From contig CBDBZX010000002.1 of the NCBI GenBank assembly GCA_965213645.1, positions 62,001-126,000 of the forward strand: a DNA stretch of 64,000 bases. The letters run 5' to 3'. The position numbers and the translations under genes were made by a program. Every line of letters begins with the position of its first letter. Position 1 is the stretch's first letter. The notes under the pieces are model-generated. The model ran no database searches and was not told the origin of the DNA. It was given only the letters and a program-made list of their open reading frames with translations. The DNA is from CBDBZX01 sp965213645. Its GTDB lineage: Bacteria > Deinococcota > Deinococci > Deinococcales > Trueperaceae. Of the stretch, positions 7,828-18,400 are shown in pieces.

Positions 7828-10776
7828 ATGAGCGACACTGCGATAAAGTCTGAACAGCCGTACAACACAGATAGCGCCTCCGGTACGCCACCCCCTACCG
7901 CCCCCGACCTCTTGCGCCAAGTCGAGAACGAACTCAAATGGAAAATCGAGGGCGAAGTGCGCTTTGACGAAGCCTCGCGTATCCTCTGGGCGACGGACGC
8001 CAGCCCCTACGAAATCAAACCGCACGGCGTCGTATTGCCCAAAACCGTCGAGGATATCAAGCACACAGTTGAGGTTGCCAATCGGTACGACTTGCCTGTT
8101 TTGCCGAGGGGCGGCGGCACGAGCCTCGCTGGGCAGACGGTGGGCGAAGCCATCGTCATCGACTTTTCGAAGTACATGGATAAGGTCTTGGCCTATAGCG
8201 CCGAGGAGCGTTGGGTCAAGGTGCAGCCCGGCGTGATTCGCGACAACCTCAACACGGCGATTGCGTCGGATAATTTGCAGTTCACGCCCGACGTCTCTAC
8301 AACAAGCCGCTCAAATATCGGCGGGATGGTGGCGAACAACTCGGCGGGCACGCGCAGCATCAAGTACGGCAAGTCGGTGGACGCGACGCTTGCCATGACG
8401 GTCATGCTTGCGGATGGGACGATTACTGAGCTTAAAGCGGTCTCTGAGGATGAGCTGGAAGCTAAAAAATCCCTAGAGGGCATCGAAGGTGATATCTACC
8501 GAACCGTTCATCATGTCGTCACCGAGCACAAGGACGAGATCAAAGGGCGCTTCCCCAAGGTGATGCGGCGCGTGGGTGGCTACAATTTGGATGAATTTAC
8601 GGAGGGGCAGCCCTTTAACCTTGCGAAGCTCGTGGCAGGTTCGGAAGGTACGCTCGCCATCATCTTAGACGTGACGGTTCAGCTCGAGCCCAACCCCAAG
8701 CACAAGTGCCTAGCGCTTTTGCACTTTGACTCGCTCGTCAACGCGCTCAGCGCCGTACAGCACGTGAACAAGCACAATCCGGCTGCGGTAGAACTTTTAG
8801 ACGATCACCTCTTCGAGTTGGGCAAGCAGAACCCGGCGCTGAGACCGCTCTTGGGGTGGCTCGAGGGTGAGCCTGCTGCCGTTTTGATGGTGGAGTTCGA
8901 CGGCGTGAACGAAGAGGAGATGCTCGAGAGTGTTGAGAGCTTAGAGAACGACTCCAACGTAAAAGATCTCGTCTACCACACGCACGTCGCCTACGGTCAC
9001 GAAGAGCAGAAGAACGCTTGGGAGTTTCGTAAGGGCGGCTTAGGCATTTATGCAACTGTCAAGGGACGCCACAAGCCCACACCGTTTATCGAGGACTCAT
9101 CCATCCCCGTCGAGCACTTAGCCGACTACATCCCTGAAGTTTTGGCAGTCTGCGAAAAGTACGATGTAAAAGCGGTTATCTACGCGCACGCTTCGGTAGG
9201 CGTCATTCACATCAGACCGCACTTAGACCTCAAGACGGACGAGGGCGTCGAAACCTTTCAGAAGATCAGCCAGGAGACCTTCGAGTTGGTTAAAAAATAC
9301 GGCGGTTCCTGGTCCGGCGAGCACGGCGACGGGCTGATTCGCTCGTATCAGAACAAGAACCTCTTCGGTGAGACCTTATACGAGGACTTCCGCGCCATCA
9401 AACGCGCCTTTGACCCCAACAACCTCATGAACCCCGGCAAAATCGTAGACGCGCCGCCGATGACCGAGAATCTGCGCTACGGTACGCCCTACAACGTGCA
9501 ACACGTGGACACGCACTTCGACTTCTCCTCGGACGGCGGCTTCATGGGCGCGATCGAGGCGTGTACAGGCGTCGGGCACTGCCGCAAGACCACGACGGGA
9601 ACGATGTGTCCGTCGTTTATGGTCACGCGCGACGAAGATCACTCCACGCGTGGACGGGCTAACCTCTTGCGCGACGCGATGAACGGGCGGCTTTCGGGTG
9701 GACTCACCAGCCATGAGGTGCATGACGCTTTAGACCTCTGCCTGAGCTGTAAAGCCTGTAAAACCGAGTGCCCGAGCCAGGTGGACATGGCGAAGATCAA
9801 GTACGAGTTTTTGCAGCATTATCATGACGAGCACGGCACGCCGTTTGCAGTGAGGGCGTTAGGCAACGCCGCGACGGTTGCGCCGATTGGCCGCGCACTG
9901 GCTCCTATCGCTAATGCCATGCTGCCCCTCAAACCCGTGCGTTGGTTAGCAGAGAAGACCGCCAAAGTGGATAAGCGCCGCGTGATGCCCGAGTACGCGC
10001 ATGAGTCGTTTCATCAGTGGGTGAAGCGGAATCGGAATGGCGTTTCGGAGACATCAGAAAGCGAAGAAAAACCCATCGTCGCCCTCTTCGCCGACACTTG
10101 GACGATGTACAACGAGCCCGAAGTCGGTATCGCCGCGACAAAGGTTTTAGAAGCGTTGGGGTATAACGTCGAACACGTCAACTACGGTTGCTGCGGGCGT
10201 CCCCAACTCTCCAAAGGGCTCATCCGCGAGGTCAAGAAGATGGCGCAGAAGAACGTGGCAGCGCTGAAAAGCTACGTAGACAGAGGCGTGCCCGTCGTTG
10301 GCTTGGAGCCTTCGTGCGTGACTGCCTTTCAGGATGACTACCGCGACCTCATTCCCGGTGAGGATACGGACGCGGTGGGCGATAACGTCAAGATGTTGGA
10401 CCAATTTTTGGCGAAGGAGTGGACGAAAGGGAGGCTCGAGCCCCAAACCACCTTCCACCGCAACGGCACACCCATCATGCTGCACGGTCACTGCCAGCAA
10501 CGCGCCGTGATGGGAACGAGCGCGGCGAAATCCGTTTTAGAGTGGCTCTCCGAAAACGTCCATGAGGTGGATTCGGGTTGCTGCGGGATGGCGGGCTCGT
10601 TTGGCTACAACCACTACGACGTGTCCATGCAAATCGGTGAGCAGCGGCTCTTCCCAGCGGTGCGCGGGCACGAAGGTGAGGTGGCGGCGTGTGGCTTTTC
10701 CTGTCGGCATCAGATCAAGGATGGGACGGGCAAGAGGTCAAAGCATATTGCGGAGTTGATGGCGGAGGCGTTATAG
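7828..10776 (+). CDS. FAD/Fe-S dehydrogenase (YdiJ / D-2-hydroxyacid type)
   Basis: Large fused oxidoreductase: an FAD-linked oxidase joined to an iron-sulfur reductase, as in E. coli YdiJ, which oxidises D-2-hydroxyglutarate or related D-2-hydroxy acids. The FAD-binding PCMH domain spans about 60-290 (LPRGGGTSLAGQ; NIGGMVANNSAG), followed by the FAD-oxidase C domain up to about 540 (SGEHGDG). A 4Fe-4S region follows (GVGHCRK..MCPS and CLSCKACKTECPS, about 590-650), then two CCG domains (YGCCGRPQ; SGCCGMAGSFGYN). Length 982 is normal for the fused form. Substrate cannot be fixed from sequence. The gene is monocistronic and converges on the MaoC gene through a shared terminator. Confidence 0.88.
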   Translation: MSDTAIKSEQPYNTDSASGTPPPTAPDLLRQVENELKWKIEGEVRFDEASRILWATDASPYEIKPHGVVLPKTVEDIKHTVEVANRYDLPVLPRGGGTSLAGQTVGEAIVIDFSKYMDKVLAYSAEERWVKVQPGVIRDNLNTAIASDNLQFTPDVSTTSRSNIGGMVANNSAGTRSIKYGKSVDATLAMTVMLADGTITELKAVSEDELEAKKSLEGIEGDIYRTVHHVVTEHKDEIKGRFPKVMRRVGGYNLDEFTEGQPFNLAKLVAGSEGTLAIILDVTVQLEPNPKHKCLALLHFDSLVNALSAVQHVNKHNPAAVELLDDHLFELGKQNPALRPLLGWLEGEPAAVLMVEFDGVNEEEMLESVESLENDSNVKDLVYHTHVAYGHEEQKNAWEFRKGGLGIYATVKGRHKPTPFIEDSSIPVEHLADYIPEVLAVCEKYDVKAVIYAHASVGVIHIRPHLDLKTDEGVETFQKISQETFELVKKYGGSWSGEHGDGLIRSYQNKNLFGETLYEDFRAIKRAFDPNNLMNPGKIVDAPPMTENLRYGTPYNVQHVDTHFDFSSDGGFMGAIEACTGVGHCRKTTTGTMCPSFMVTRDEDHSTRGRANLLRDAMNGRLSGGLTSHEVHDALDLCLSCKACKTECPSQVDMAKIKYEFLQHYHDEHGTPFAVRALGNAATVAPIGRALAPIANAMLPLKPVRWLAEKTAKVDKRRVMPEYAHESFHQWVKRNRNGVSETSESEEKPIVALFADTWTMYNEPEVGIAATKVLEALGYNVEHVNYGCCGRPQLSKGLIREVKKMAQKNVAALKSYVDRGVPVVGLEPSCVTAFQDDYRDLIPGEDTDAVGDNVKMLDQFLAKEWTKGRLEPQTTFHRNGTPIMLHGHCQQRAVMGTSAAKSVLEWLSENVHEVDSGCCGMAGSFGYNHYDVSMQIGEQRLFPAVRGHEGEVAACGFSCRHQIKDGTGKRSKHIAELMAEAL

Positions 10777-10925
10777 CAGGTACAACCCTAGAGGCGGGAT
10801 ACTGGCTAGCGGGAGCGTCCACGCGACGTACTATAGTCATCTGGTCACAAACGCCCTCACTTCAGAGAGCATTGACTAGCGCTCACATTGCAAAGATGAT
10901 ACTTGCGTGACACAACCTCAGTAAC
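10776..10925. repeat. Family 3 repeat, divergent copy
   Basis: Begins AGCAGGTACAACCCTAGAGG and contains CTATAGTCATCTGGT, both shared with the element at 23613-23750; the far end is only loosely similar. An inner piece, GCGGGAGCGTCCACGCGAC, recurs near 58160. Confidence 0.55.
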
Positions 10926-11008
10926 TTTGGGAGATTTGAAGAAAGGGTGCTGCAAGAGGCAGCGGACTAAAGTAGTGCTTCAAAGAGGTTGATTCGCACA
11001 CCTTATAC

Positions 11009-11047
11009 AAGAAACCCGCTTCAGCATGACGCTGAAGCGGGTTTCTT
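11009..11047. terminator. Bidirectional intrinsic terminator
   Basis: A perfect 16-bp stem (AAGAAACCCGCTTCAG with its complement) and a 7-base loop. It sits between two converging genes. Each arm ends in a T/A-rich tail, so it can stop transcription from both sides. Confidence 0.85.
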
Positions 11048-11061
11048 ATAGACCTTGAAAT

Positions 11062-11700
11062 TTAGGCTTGCGGAATTACCGGATCGAAGAGGATCACCGC
11101 TTCGCCTTCTAAAACCTTTTCGCCATTTTGGTTGGTACAAACGGTCTCTAACGTAAAGATCGGCTTGCCCTCTTTAACGCTCACCACCGTCGCCGTCGCT
11201 GTAATCTCATCACCGATCGTGACGGGCGCACGGAACTTCAGAGTTTGCGACAGGTAAACCGCGCCGGGTCCGGGGAGTTTGGTTCCCAAAACCGCCGAGA
11301 TGAAGCCCGCCGAGAGCATCCCGTGGGCGATGCGCTCGCCGAAGCGGGTCTGCGCGGCGTAGGCGTCGTCTAAGTGGACGGGGTTTCTGTCGCCGGAGAC
11401 CTCAGCGAAGGCCACAACATCATCATCTGTGACAGTTTTGGTGAGCGAGGCAGATGCGCCTAGCTCGAGCCTCACCGGGTCAGTCAATACCTGTGAGCCA
11501 AAAGTATCGCTGTGCCCTAGCGCTTTAGAGGTCGTAGGGTAGAACACGCGCTGCGCGTTCAGCGCCGACTGCGTGGACTGCTGCAAGAGTCGCATGTTGC
11601 TCTCGCTCGCACCCTGGGCGAGTGCAAACCAGTTCTCCCACCACTGCCGCTGGGCTTCAGCCATTACGCCAAAAAAATTGTTCTTGTCTGTCTTCAACAT
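11062..11700 (-). CDS. MaoC-like (R)-enoyl-CoA hydratase
   Basis: Hot-dog fold hydratase of the MaoC/PhaJ type that would hydrate trans-2-enoyl-CoA to (R)-3-hydroxyacyl-CoA. The catalytic Asp-His pair is visible in GDRNPVHLDD (about residues 123-132), followed by FGERIAHGMLSAGF, the family signature. The first 75 residues are not part of the hot-dog domain: they form a helical segment rich in W and Q (QRQWWENWFALAQGA) that recalls phasin or PhaE N-termini, which would fit attachment to polyhydroxyalkanoate granules. That link is inference. No PHA synthase gene is in the window. The gene is alone, and its 3' end meets the bidirectional terminator. Confidence 0.85.
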   Translation of the reverse strand: MLKTDKNNFFGVMAEAQRQWWENWFALAQGASESNMRLLQQSTQSALNAQRVFYPTTSKALGHSDTFGSQVLTDPVRLELGASASLTKTVTDDDVVAFAEVSGDRNPVHLDDAYAAQTRFGERIAHGMLSAGFISAVLGTKLPGPGAVYLSQTLKFRAPVTIGDEITATATVVSVKEGKPIFTLETVCTNQNGEKVLEGEAVILFDPVIPQA

Positions 11701-11885
11701 GGTGTAAGCTCCAATCGTTTAAGGTAGTGTATACGGAAGCCTATCATACACATGTGATGTAGAGCGCAAAAACTAGTACAACAGTATTCATTTTCACTTC
11801 ATCAAAGTGCGATAATAAGGGCACTTAGGGATAAAAATACCGTCACCCAAACAAAATTATACTTAGTACACATGTACTTTCTTAC

Positions 11886-14288
11886 TCACTCACCGTAAGG
11901 CACCCAAATATTTTTAACTTGCACGGCGCGGCGCAAGAATTCGCGTCCTTCGGCTTGAGTAGGCTCGAGCCAATCTCGCTTTTTGCCGCCATTAACCCAA
12001 GTCTGTTTAAGGTTGCCCGTCGAGGCTCTTTCGACCGCTTCGCTGCCAGCCGCTGAACCTATGTACCAGAGCCCCGCCACCTCGTCGTGCTCCGCGAGCG
12101 TCTGCGCCAGCGCGTCGCGCTCACCCGTGACAATGTTAATAACGCCGCCGGGCACGTCCGAGGTATCTAAAATTTGATAGAGGTCAGTAGCGGCGAGTGG
12201 ATGGCGTGGCGAAGGGACGACAACGACGCGGTTGCCCATCGCAACGGCTGGGATGACTAAGGAGATAAACGCTAACAGGGACGCTTCGTCGGGGCAGAGA
12301 ATCCCCATGATACCGAGCGGTTCGTTCATCGCTAGCGTGACATTTCTAGCGGGGACCCCGTGAACCGCGCCGTCGTATTTATCCGCCCACGCCGCGTAGG
12401 TGAAAATGCGCTCGATAGACGCTTCGACCTCTTGCGCCGTTCCCTTGCGCCGCTCGCCCGTCATCGCGGAGAGTCGCGCTTCGAATTCAGGTGCTCGCGC
12501 CGCCAAATTCTCCGCTAAGTAATAAAGAACTTGAGCGCGGTTATGCGCGGTTGCACTGCTCCACCCTGAAGCTTTCCGCGCCGCCTCTACCGCATTGCGA
12601 ATGTCCTTACGGTTTCCCTGCCCGACCTCAGCTAAAAGCGATCCGTCCGCTCCTAGAACGGGATAGCTGTAGCCCGAATCAGGGCGCGACTGCTTACCGC
12701 CGATGTACATTTTCGCGGTGCGGTCAATGCTGGGAAGATCGAAGTTCGCAGACCCGTTAAGAGGTTTTTCTACCGAATCCTGACCACGGACTTCCGCTTC
12801 CTTGTAAAGAGGTAATTTCTTCTCCCAACTCGGCACGGCGTACTCAAAAAGCCCCTCTTTCCCCCCTTCTCGCCCGAAGCCGCTCTCGCGGTAGCCGCCA
12901 AAACCCGCCGCCGCGTCAAACTGATTGGTGCAGTTCACCCAAACCACGCCTGCCTTAATCTTCGGCGCGATGTCTAGTGCTAGGTTGACGTTCTCCGTCC
13001 AGACCGACGCGGCTAAGCCGTAGCGCGTGTTGTTGGCGAGGTCCACCGCTTCGGCGGGAGTGCGAAAGGTCATGGTGGCGATAACGGGACCGAAGATTTC
13101 GACTTGGGCGAGAGGTGAAGCGGGTTCAACGTCTGTAAAAAGCGTCGGCGGATAGAAGTAGCCCTCTTGCGGCATAGCCCAAGAGGGTTGATAGCAGGTC
13201 GCCCCCTCTGCTTTGCCTTGCTCCACTAATGTTTCAATCTTCTGTAGCTGAACAGGCGCGATGATCGCGCCCATATCCACGGTTTTGTCTAACGGATCGC
13301 CGACGCGCAAGGTCTCCAAACGCGCTCTCAATTTCTCTGTTAGTTTCTCAGCGATACCCTCTTGCACCAGCAAGCGTGAACCTGCGCAACAAACCTGTCC
13401 TTGATTAAACCAAATCGCGTCTACGACCCCTTCAACCGCGCTGTCTAAGTCGGCGTCCTCAAAAATCACGAAGGGGGACTTGCCGCCTAGCTCGAGGCTC
13501 AACTTCTTCCCACTCCCCGCCGTCTTCTCGCGAATGATGCGCCCGACCTCCGTGGAGCCCGTAAAGGCAATCTTATCTATGTCCGCGTGCGCCACGATGA
13601 GTTCGCCCGTTGCGCCGTCGCCCGTGACGATGTTGACGACACCCGGCGGCAGCCCGACCTCTTGGCACACCTCAGCAAAGAGGAGCGCCGTGAGCGGTGT
13701 GAATTCGGCGGGTTTGAGAACCACCGTATTGCCCATCGCCAGCGCGGGCGCGACCTTCCAGGCGAGCATGAGAAGTGGAAAGTTCCAGGGGATGATCTGT
13801 CCGCAGACGCCTACGCTTTCGTATCCCGGCATTTCTGATTCCATAAGTTGCGCCCAGCCCGCGTGGTGATAGAAGTGCCGCGCCACGAGAGGTATGTCGA
13901 TGTCGCGAGTTTCGCGAATCGGCTTACCGTTGTCTAATGTTTCCAAGACGGAGAAGAGCCTCGAGTGTTTCTGCACCTGCCGCGCGATGGCGTAGAGGTA
14001 ACGCGCCCGCGCATGACCGGAGAGCTTCGCCCACTCGCTCTGCGCCTTCCTAGCCGCCCTGACCGCCGCGTCCACATCCTTTTCGCCTGCCTGCGCGACG
14101 CTCGCAATCACTTCGGCGTTCGCGGGGTTCACCGTATCGAAACGCCCGCCCGAGCGCGGTTTGACGAACTTGCCGCCGATAAAGAGGTCGAAGGTGCGCT
14201 TATGACGTTCCAACCAGGCGTTCACGTCGCTGCTGCTTTCGGGTGCGGGTCCGTAGTCCATTGTGTCGAAAATGTCCTTTACGCTCAT
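11886..14288 (-). CDS. Two-domain aldehyde dehydrogenase (ALDH16-like)
   Basis: NAD(P)-dependent aldehyde dehydrogenase with two ALDH modules in one chain, the ALDH16 architecture. The first module (about 30-500) has IIPWNFPLLM, FTGSTEVG, the general-base Glu in LELGGKSP (about 266) and the nucleophilic Cys in NQGQVCCAGSR (about 300). The second module (about 525-800) is shorter and lacks a matching catalytic Cys, so it is probably structural. I place the start at ATG 14286-14288: it overlaps the upstream GNAT stop as ATGA and has AGAAAGG at RBS distance. The ATG six codons upstream is inside the GNAT gene. It is the last gene of a GNAT-GNAT-ALDH operon. Confidence 0.92.
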   Translation of the reverse strand: MSVKDIFDTMDYGPAPESSSDVNAWLERHKRTFDLFIGGKFVKPRSGGRFDTVNPANAEVIASVAQAGEKDVDAAVRAARKAQSEWAKLSGHARARYLYAIARQVQKHSRLFSVLETLDNGKPIRETRDIDIPLVARHFYHHAGWAQLMESEMPGYESVGVCGQIIPWNFPLLMLAWKVAPALAMGNTVVLKPAEFTPLTALLFAEVCQEVGLPPGVVNIVTGDGATGELIVAHADIDKIAFTGSTEVGRIIREKTAGSGKKLSLELGGKSPFVIFEDADLDSAVEGVVDAIWFNQGQVCCAGSRLLVQEGIAEKLTEKLRARLETLRVGDPLDKTVDMGAIIAPVQLQKIETLVEQGKAEGATCYQPSWAMPQEGYFYPPTLFTDVEPASPLAQVEIFGPVIATMTFRTPAEAVDLANNTRYGLAASVWTENVNLALDIAPKIKAGVVWVNCTNQFDAAAGFGGYRESGFGREGGKEGLFEYAVPSWEKKLPLYKEAEVRGQDSVEKPLNGSANFDLPSIDRTAKMYIGGKQSRPDSGYSYPVLGADGSLLAEVGQGNRKDIRNAVEAARKASGWSSATAHNRAQVLYYLAENLAARAPEFEARLSAMTGERRKGTAQEVEASIERIFTYAAWADKYDGAVHGVPARNVTLAMNEPLGIMGILCPDEASLLAFISLVIPAVAMGNRVVVVPSPRHPLAATDLYQILDTSDVPGGVINIVTGERDALAQTLAEHDEVAGLWYIGSAAGSEAVERASTGNLKQTWVNGGKKRDWLEPTQAEGREFLRRAVQVKNIWVPYGE

Positions 14289-14836
14289 GTTGAACCTTTC
14301 TGCCATTCGTCTTTGAGCAAGCCGTAGACGAGATATTCCGTCAGCCCGTCTTTGGTGTAACCCATCTGCCGCAGCTTACCCTCGAGCGTAAACCCTAAGC
14401 GTTCGGGAATCGCTCTACTCCTCGTGTTCTTTTCCGAACAGCGTATCTCGACGCGGTTAAGCCCTAGTTCTTCAAAGAGATACGCGCATAGATAGCAGCA
14501 CGCTTTTGTCATCACGCCGCGCCCTTGATAGTCTTCTCCGAGCCAGTAACCGATTTCGGTGCTACGAAAAACCGACGAGATGTCCCGAGCACCAATAGCA
14601 CCAACCAGTTTCCTATCCAACCAAATTCCAAGCTGGAAACCGTCACCTTTAGAGAACTGTTCTAACGCTTCTCGAATGTCTGTTTTAGCGTTCTCTACAG
14701 TTTCTGTTTTATCCGTAGAGGGGAACCAAGCACCGAGATGCTCGCGGTTCTGGTCAATGAGGTTGAAAAGCGCTTCGGCGTGACGAAGCTCCAAAAGCCT
14801 AAGCTCTAACCCCTCATCTACCTGGGCGCTAAACAT
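14285..14836 (-). CDS. RimJ/RimL-type GNAT N-acetyltransferase
   Basis: Acetyl-CoA dependent N-acetyltransferase of the RimJ/RimL branch, which acetylates protein N-termini or small amines. The acetyl-CoA loop is visible as DYQGRGVMTKA (about residues 103-113), preceded by the strand STEIGYWLG and followed by LNRVEIRCSEKNTRSRAIPERLGF, the usual arrangement. Length 183 is normal. It overlaps the upstream GNAT gene by eight bases and its stop overlaps the aldehyde dehydrogenase ATG, so all three are cotranslated. The substrate is unknown. Confidence 0.9.
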   Translation of the reverse strand: MFSAQVDEGLELRLLELRHAEALFNLIDQNREHLGAWFPSTDKTETVENAKTDIREALEQFSKGDGFQLGIWLDRKLVGAIGARDISSVFRSTEIGYWLGEDYQGRGVMTKACCYLCAYLFEELGLNRVEIRCSEKNTRSRAIPERLGFTLEGKLRQMGYTKDGLTEYLVYGLLKDEWQKGST

Positions 14837-15260
14837 CGACTAACCTCTTTAAGAACACGTAACCCGTTCGCTCATAGCTTTCACGTTTGTAAAAGCGGTG
14901 TGCGCCTTCGCGCGGAAAGCCGGAACTTAGGGCGACAGCTTCGCAGTTTTCTTCTCGAGCCAGGTCATGAATATGGTCTAGCATCCGCTTGCCATACCCT
15001 TGCGAACGGTATTTCTCCGCTGTCACCAGGTCATACACGAAGAGGTGACGCCCCCAGTAGAGGTTAAGGTCGAAGGTAATCCCTGCTAACGCGGCGATTT
15101 TTCCGTCAACTTTCAGAGCGAGAAGGCGGTAGCCTCGAGCCCTCATCTCCGCAAGACGTTCTAAATACGCCTCCTTACTCAAGTGAGGTCTAAGCTCTCG
15201 CATGACCTCATAAGATGAGGCGACCTCTGCTCGAGAAGAAAGTTCAGTGAATTCACTCAT
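14829..15260 (-). CDS. GNAT N-acetyltransferase
   Basis: Single-domain GNAT acetyltransferase of 143 residues and unknown substrate. The acetyl-CoA binding segment is EKYRSQGYGKRMLDHI (about residues 81-96), and the C-terminal helix-strand CEAVALSSGFPREGAHRFYKRESY fits the fold. It starts at ATG 15258-15260 with AGAAGGTC upstream. First gene of a three-gene operon with a second GNAT and a two-domain aldehyde dehydrogenase; the pairing hints at handling of an aminated or aldehyde metabolite, but this is only context. Confidence 0.87.
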   Translation of the reverse strand: MSEFTELSSRAEVASSYEVMRELRPHLSKEAYLERLAEMRARGYRLLALKVDGKIAALAGITFDLNLYWGRHLFVYDLVTAEKYRSQGYGKRMLDHIHDLAREENCEAVALSSGFPREGAHRFYKRESYERTGYVFLKRLVDV

Positions 15261-15403
15261 GAGTTGACCTTCTGGGAGCCTATTTCACACCTTTTCGCCC
15301 TAATCTCTTTGCGCAACCTCTCGAGCATAGCCCAATCTAACATCCAGCTTTACGCTCGAACGCTGACACCGAGCCCTTCTGACAGACGAACGTCAAGCTA
15401 AAG

Positions 15404-18400
15404 TTACCGACTCAGATAAACATGGCTAAACCCGCTGTTCGCCTCCAACACGTCGAGCGCCCGGTCTCCGTCCAGGTCGCCCAGCGCCACCCCTCGGCTG
15501 TCCGCAAAGCCTAAGCCCTGAAACGCCGAAAAGGTCGCGTCACCGCCATTCAAGAAAACTTGGCTCGAGCCACTCCCATTCGCCGTGAGCGCGTCTAAGT
15601 CGCCGTCATTGTCTAAGTCGCCGAGCGCCACGCCGGTGCTGTTCAGACTTGATAGGCCCTGCCCCCGTCGAAAGGTCGCGTTGCCGTTATTCAGATAGAC
15701 CTGAACGCCCTGACCATCGACTTCGACGATATCTAGCTTATCGTCCTTGTTGAGATGACCTACCGCGACCTGAACGCTGTCCGCCTCTGCGAACATATGG
15801 CCGGGTTTGAAGCCACCTTTTCCTTTGTTGAGGTAAATTCGACTCTGACCTTTGTTGACCTCGAGCACGTCCAAGTCGCCGTCTTTGTCGAAGTCGCCTA
15901 CCGCGACGTCCACGCCGTCCGCTTCGGGGAATACTGGACCCGGTCTGAAGGTGGCGTTGCCCTTGTTAAAATAGATGCGACTTACGCCGCTGTTGGCCTC
16001 TAACACGTCCAGGCTGCCATCTTTGTTGAAGTCACCCAAGGCGACGCCTCGGCTGTCGGCGTCTGCGAGGACATGTCCGCTTAAAAACGTGCCGTCGCCG
16101 TTGTTGAGGTAGACGCGGCTCGCGCCGCCGTTCGCTTCTACAGCATCTAAGTCGCCGTCTTTGTCCAGATCGCCCAACGCAACATTGCGGCTGTCCACGC
16201 TCACTAAGCCTTGCGTGCTCAAGAAGCTGGCGTCGCCTCGGTTGAGGTAGATTTGGCTCGGGCCGTTATTGACTTCGAAGATGTCTAAATCACCGTCGTT
16301 GTCCAGGTCGCCGAGTGCGACGCTGGTGCTGTCTGCACTCGGCAACACTTGCGCGAACGCGAAGCGCCCCGTACCTCTTCGCACAACCTGAGCTTCGACG
16401 CGCCGCTCAGCTTCGTTCCCTGCCGCGTCGGTGGCGATTACCTTCAAAGTGACGCGCCCGGCGTTTCGTGGCGTGTACGTAAAGCGCCACGCCTCACCCT
16501 CCAACGTTGCCGTACCTAAAGAGGTTGACCCTGCAAAGAGGGTGACGCTCGAGATGGCTTTATCCTTGACGGTTCCCTTGAGGACAGTAGGTTGGTTTAG
16601 CTCGAGTTGGAGCGGCTTGTTTTCAGGGGTGTCACCCTTCGCAAAGGTGATCTCAGGGGCAACATCGTCTACGTTTTCCACCTTAACTGTCAGAGGTCGC
16701 GCGAACGTACCGCCCGCGCCATCGTCTGAGCGCACCCGCACGCGGTAGGTGTTCTTCGCCTCGAAGTCGAAGCGTGCAGCGGTTTTGAGTTCGTCGCCGT
16801 CGATGATGAAGCTGCGGTTGTCCGCACCCCCCTCACCAGGCGCGAGGCTGTAGATGAAGGTGGCGCTGTCCACGTCCGCGCTGCTCAGGACGCCCACGAG
16901 CGTGCGAGCAGGCTGGTTTTCTCCGATGGTATTGTTGCTAAGCGTGATGGCGGTCGGCGCGTCGTTCACAGCTCGGACGCTGAGCGTGAAGGAGTCCGTG
17001 ACGCCCAAACCGCTCGTATCCGTCGCGGTGACGCTCACCTCGAAGCTGCCCGCGTCGCCCTCACCGGGTGTGCCGCTCAACACGCCGTCCTCGAGGCTGA
17101 GCCAAGCGGGAAGGTCGCCGCCGTTAGCGTTATTCCCTCTAAGAGATGCGTCGTAACTGAGGCTGTCGCCCGCATCAACATCGCTGAAGTTAACACGAAT
17201 GTCCAAACGAAACGCTTTGTCCTCACTTACGCGCTGGTCGAGGAGGTCGCGGGTCAGCCTTGGCGCGTCATTGACTTCTCGAACCGTCAATGTGACCTCC
17301 ATAATGTCTGAGTCGTCATAGCCATCGTTCGCCCGGAAGGTGAGGCGGTCTGCGCCGTAATAGTTTTGGGAAGGTGTGTAGGTTAGATTAGGCGCAGCGC
17401 CTTTGAGTGTGCCGTGTGCGGGGGCCCCAAGCACCGCATACTGCACCTCATCACTGTCGGAGTCAGTCGCAGTGAGCGTTATAGCGACAGCTTCATCCTC
17501 GTCTATTTCAACCTCTTGCGCTTGAGCTACAGGCACGTTATTCACAATCCCAAGATTGACCGTGACGACAGCTTCCGCCGAGGTTGACGCACCGTCTGAC
17601 ACGACAAAGGTGAAGTTGTCCGTCCCCTCTTCGCCTTCGGGGATATATATCACTTCACCTGTCGCTCGGTTCACACTGCTCAAACGTCCTTTGCTCGGCT
17701 CCTCGACCACGTCAAACGTAAGGTCGTCCCCTTCTGCGTCGTAACCTGCCAGCGTAACTGTGGCGCGCTGTCCCGCTTCGGCGCTCAGTTCTCGGCTGTA
17801 GGCGACGGGAACGTCGTTCACATCGCCTATGCGAATGGTCACGGTTTCAGGGGGAGAGGTCAGTGCGCCGTCCGAGGCGGTGAAGGTAAAGGTGTCTTCG
17901 CCGCTGATGTTGGGGGCGGGCGTGTATGTCAGATGCGGCGGACTTCCCGCTAAGCGCCCTTTGCTTGGTGCGTCTACGACGGCGAAGGTGAGCGCGTCGC
18001 CGTCAACGTCGCGACCTGAGAGGGTGAAGGTGAGCGGAGTATCTTCCGGCGTGCTGAGGGTTTGTGCGGTGGCGATGGGGGGGTGATTCTCGAGCACCAC
18101 GGGTTCCTCGCTCGCGACGAGGCGCTTAGACGAACGACCTCCCTTGTCCGCCGTCACCCCGTAGCGGTAGCGCGTGCCGGGGTCTACGGCGGTGTCTTCG
18201 TAGCGTTCGACGTTCGCCGCCACGCCAGCAATCCGCTCGAAGTCCGTTGACGAGTCAACCTCTTGTCGGTAGACCGAAAAACCCGTCTCGTCATCGCTGT
18301 TGTCCTGCCACTGAATCGTTATTTTAGTTTCGCTCGGTGTGACGGTGAGACCTATCGGCGCGGGCACGCCCCCGCGACCTCCACATGCCATAAGCAGCAG

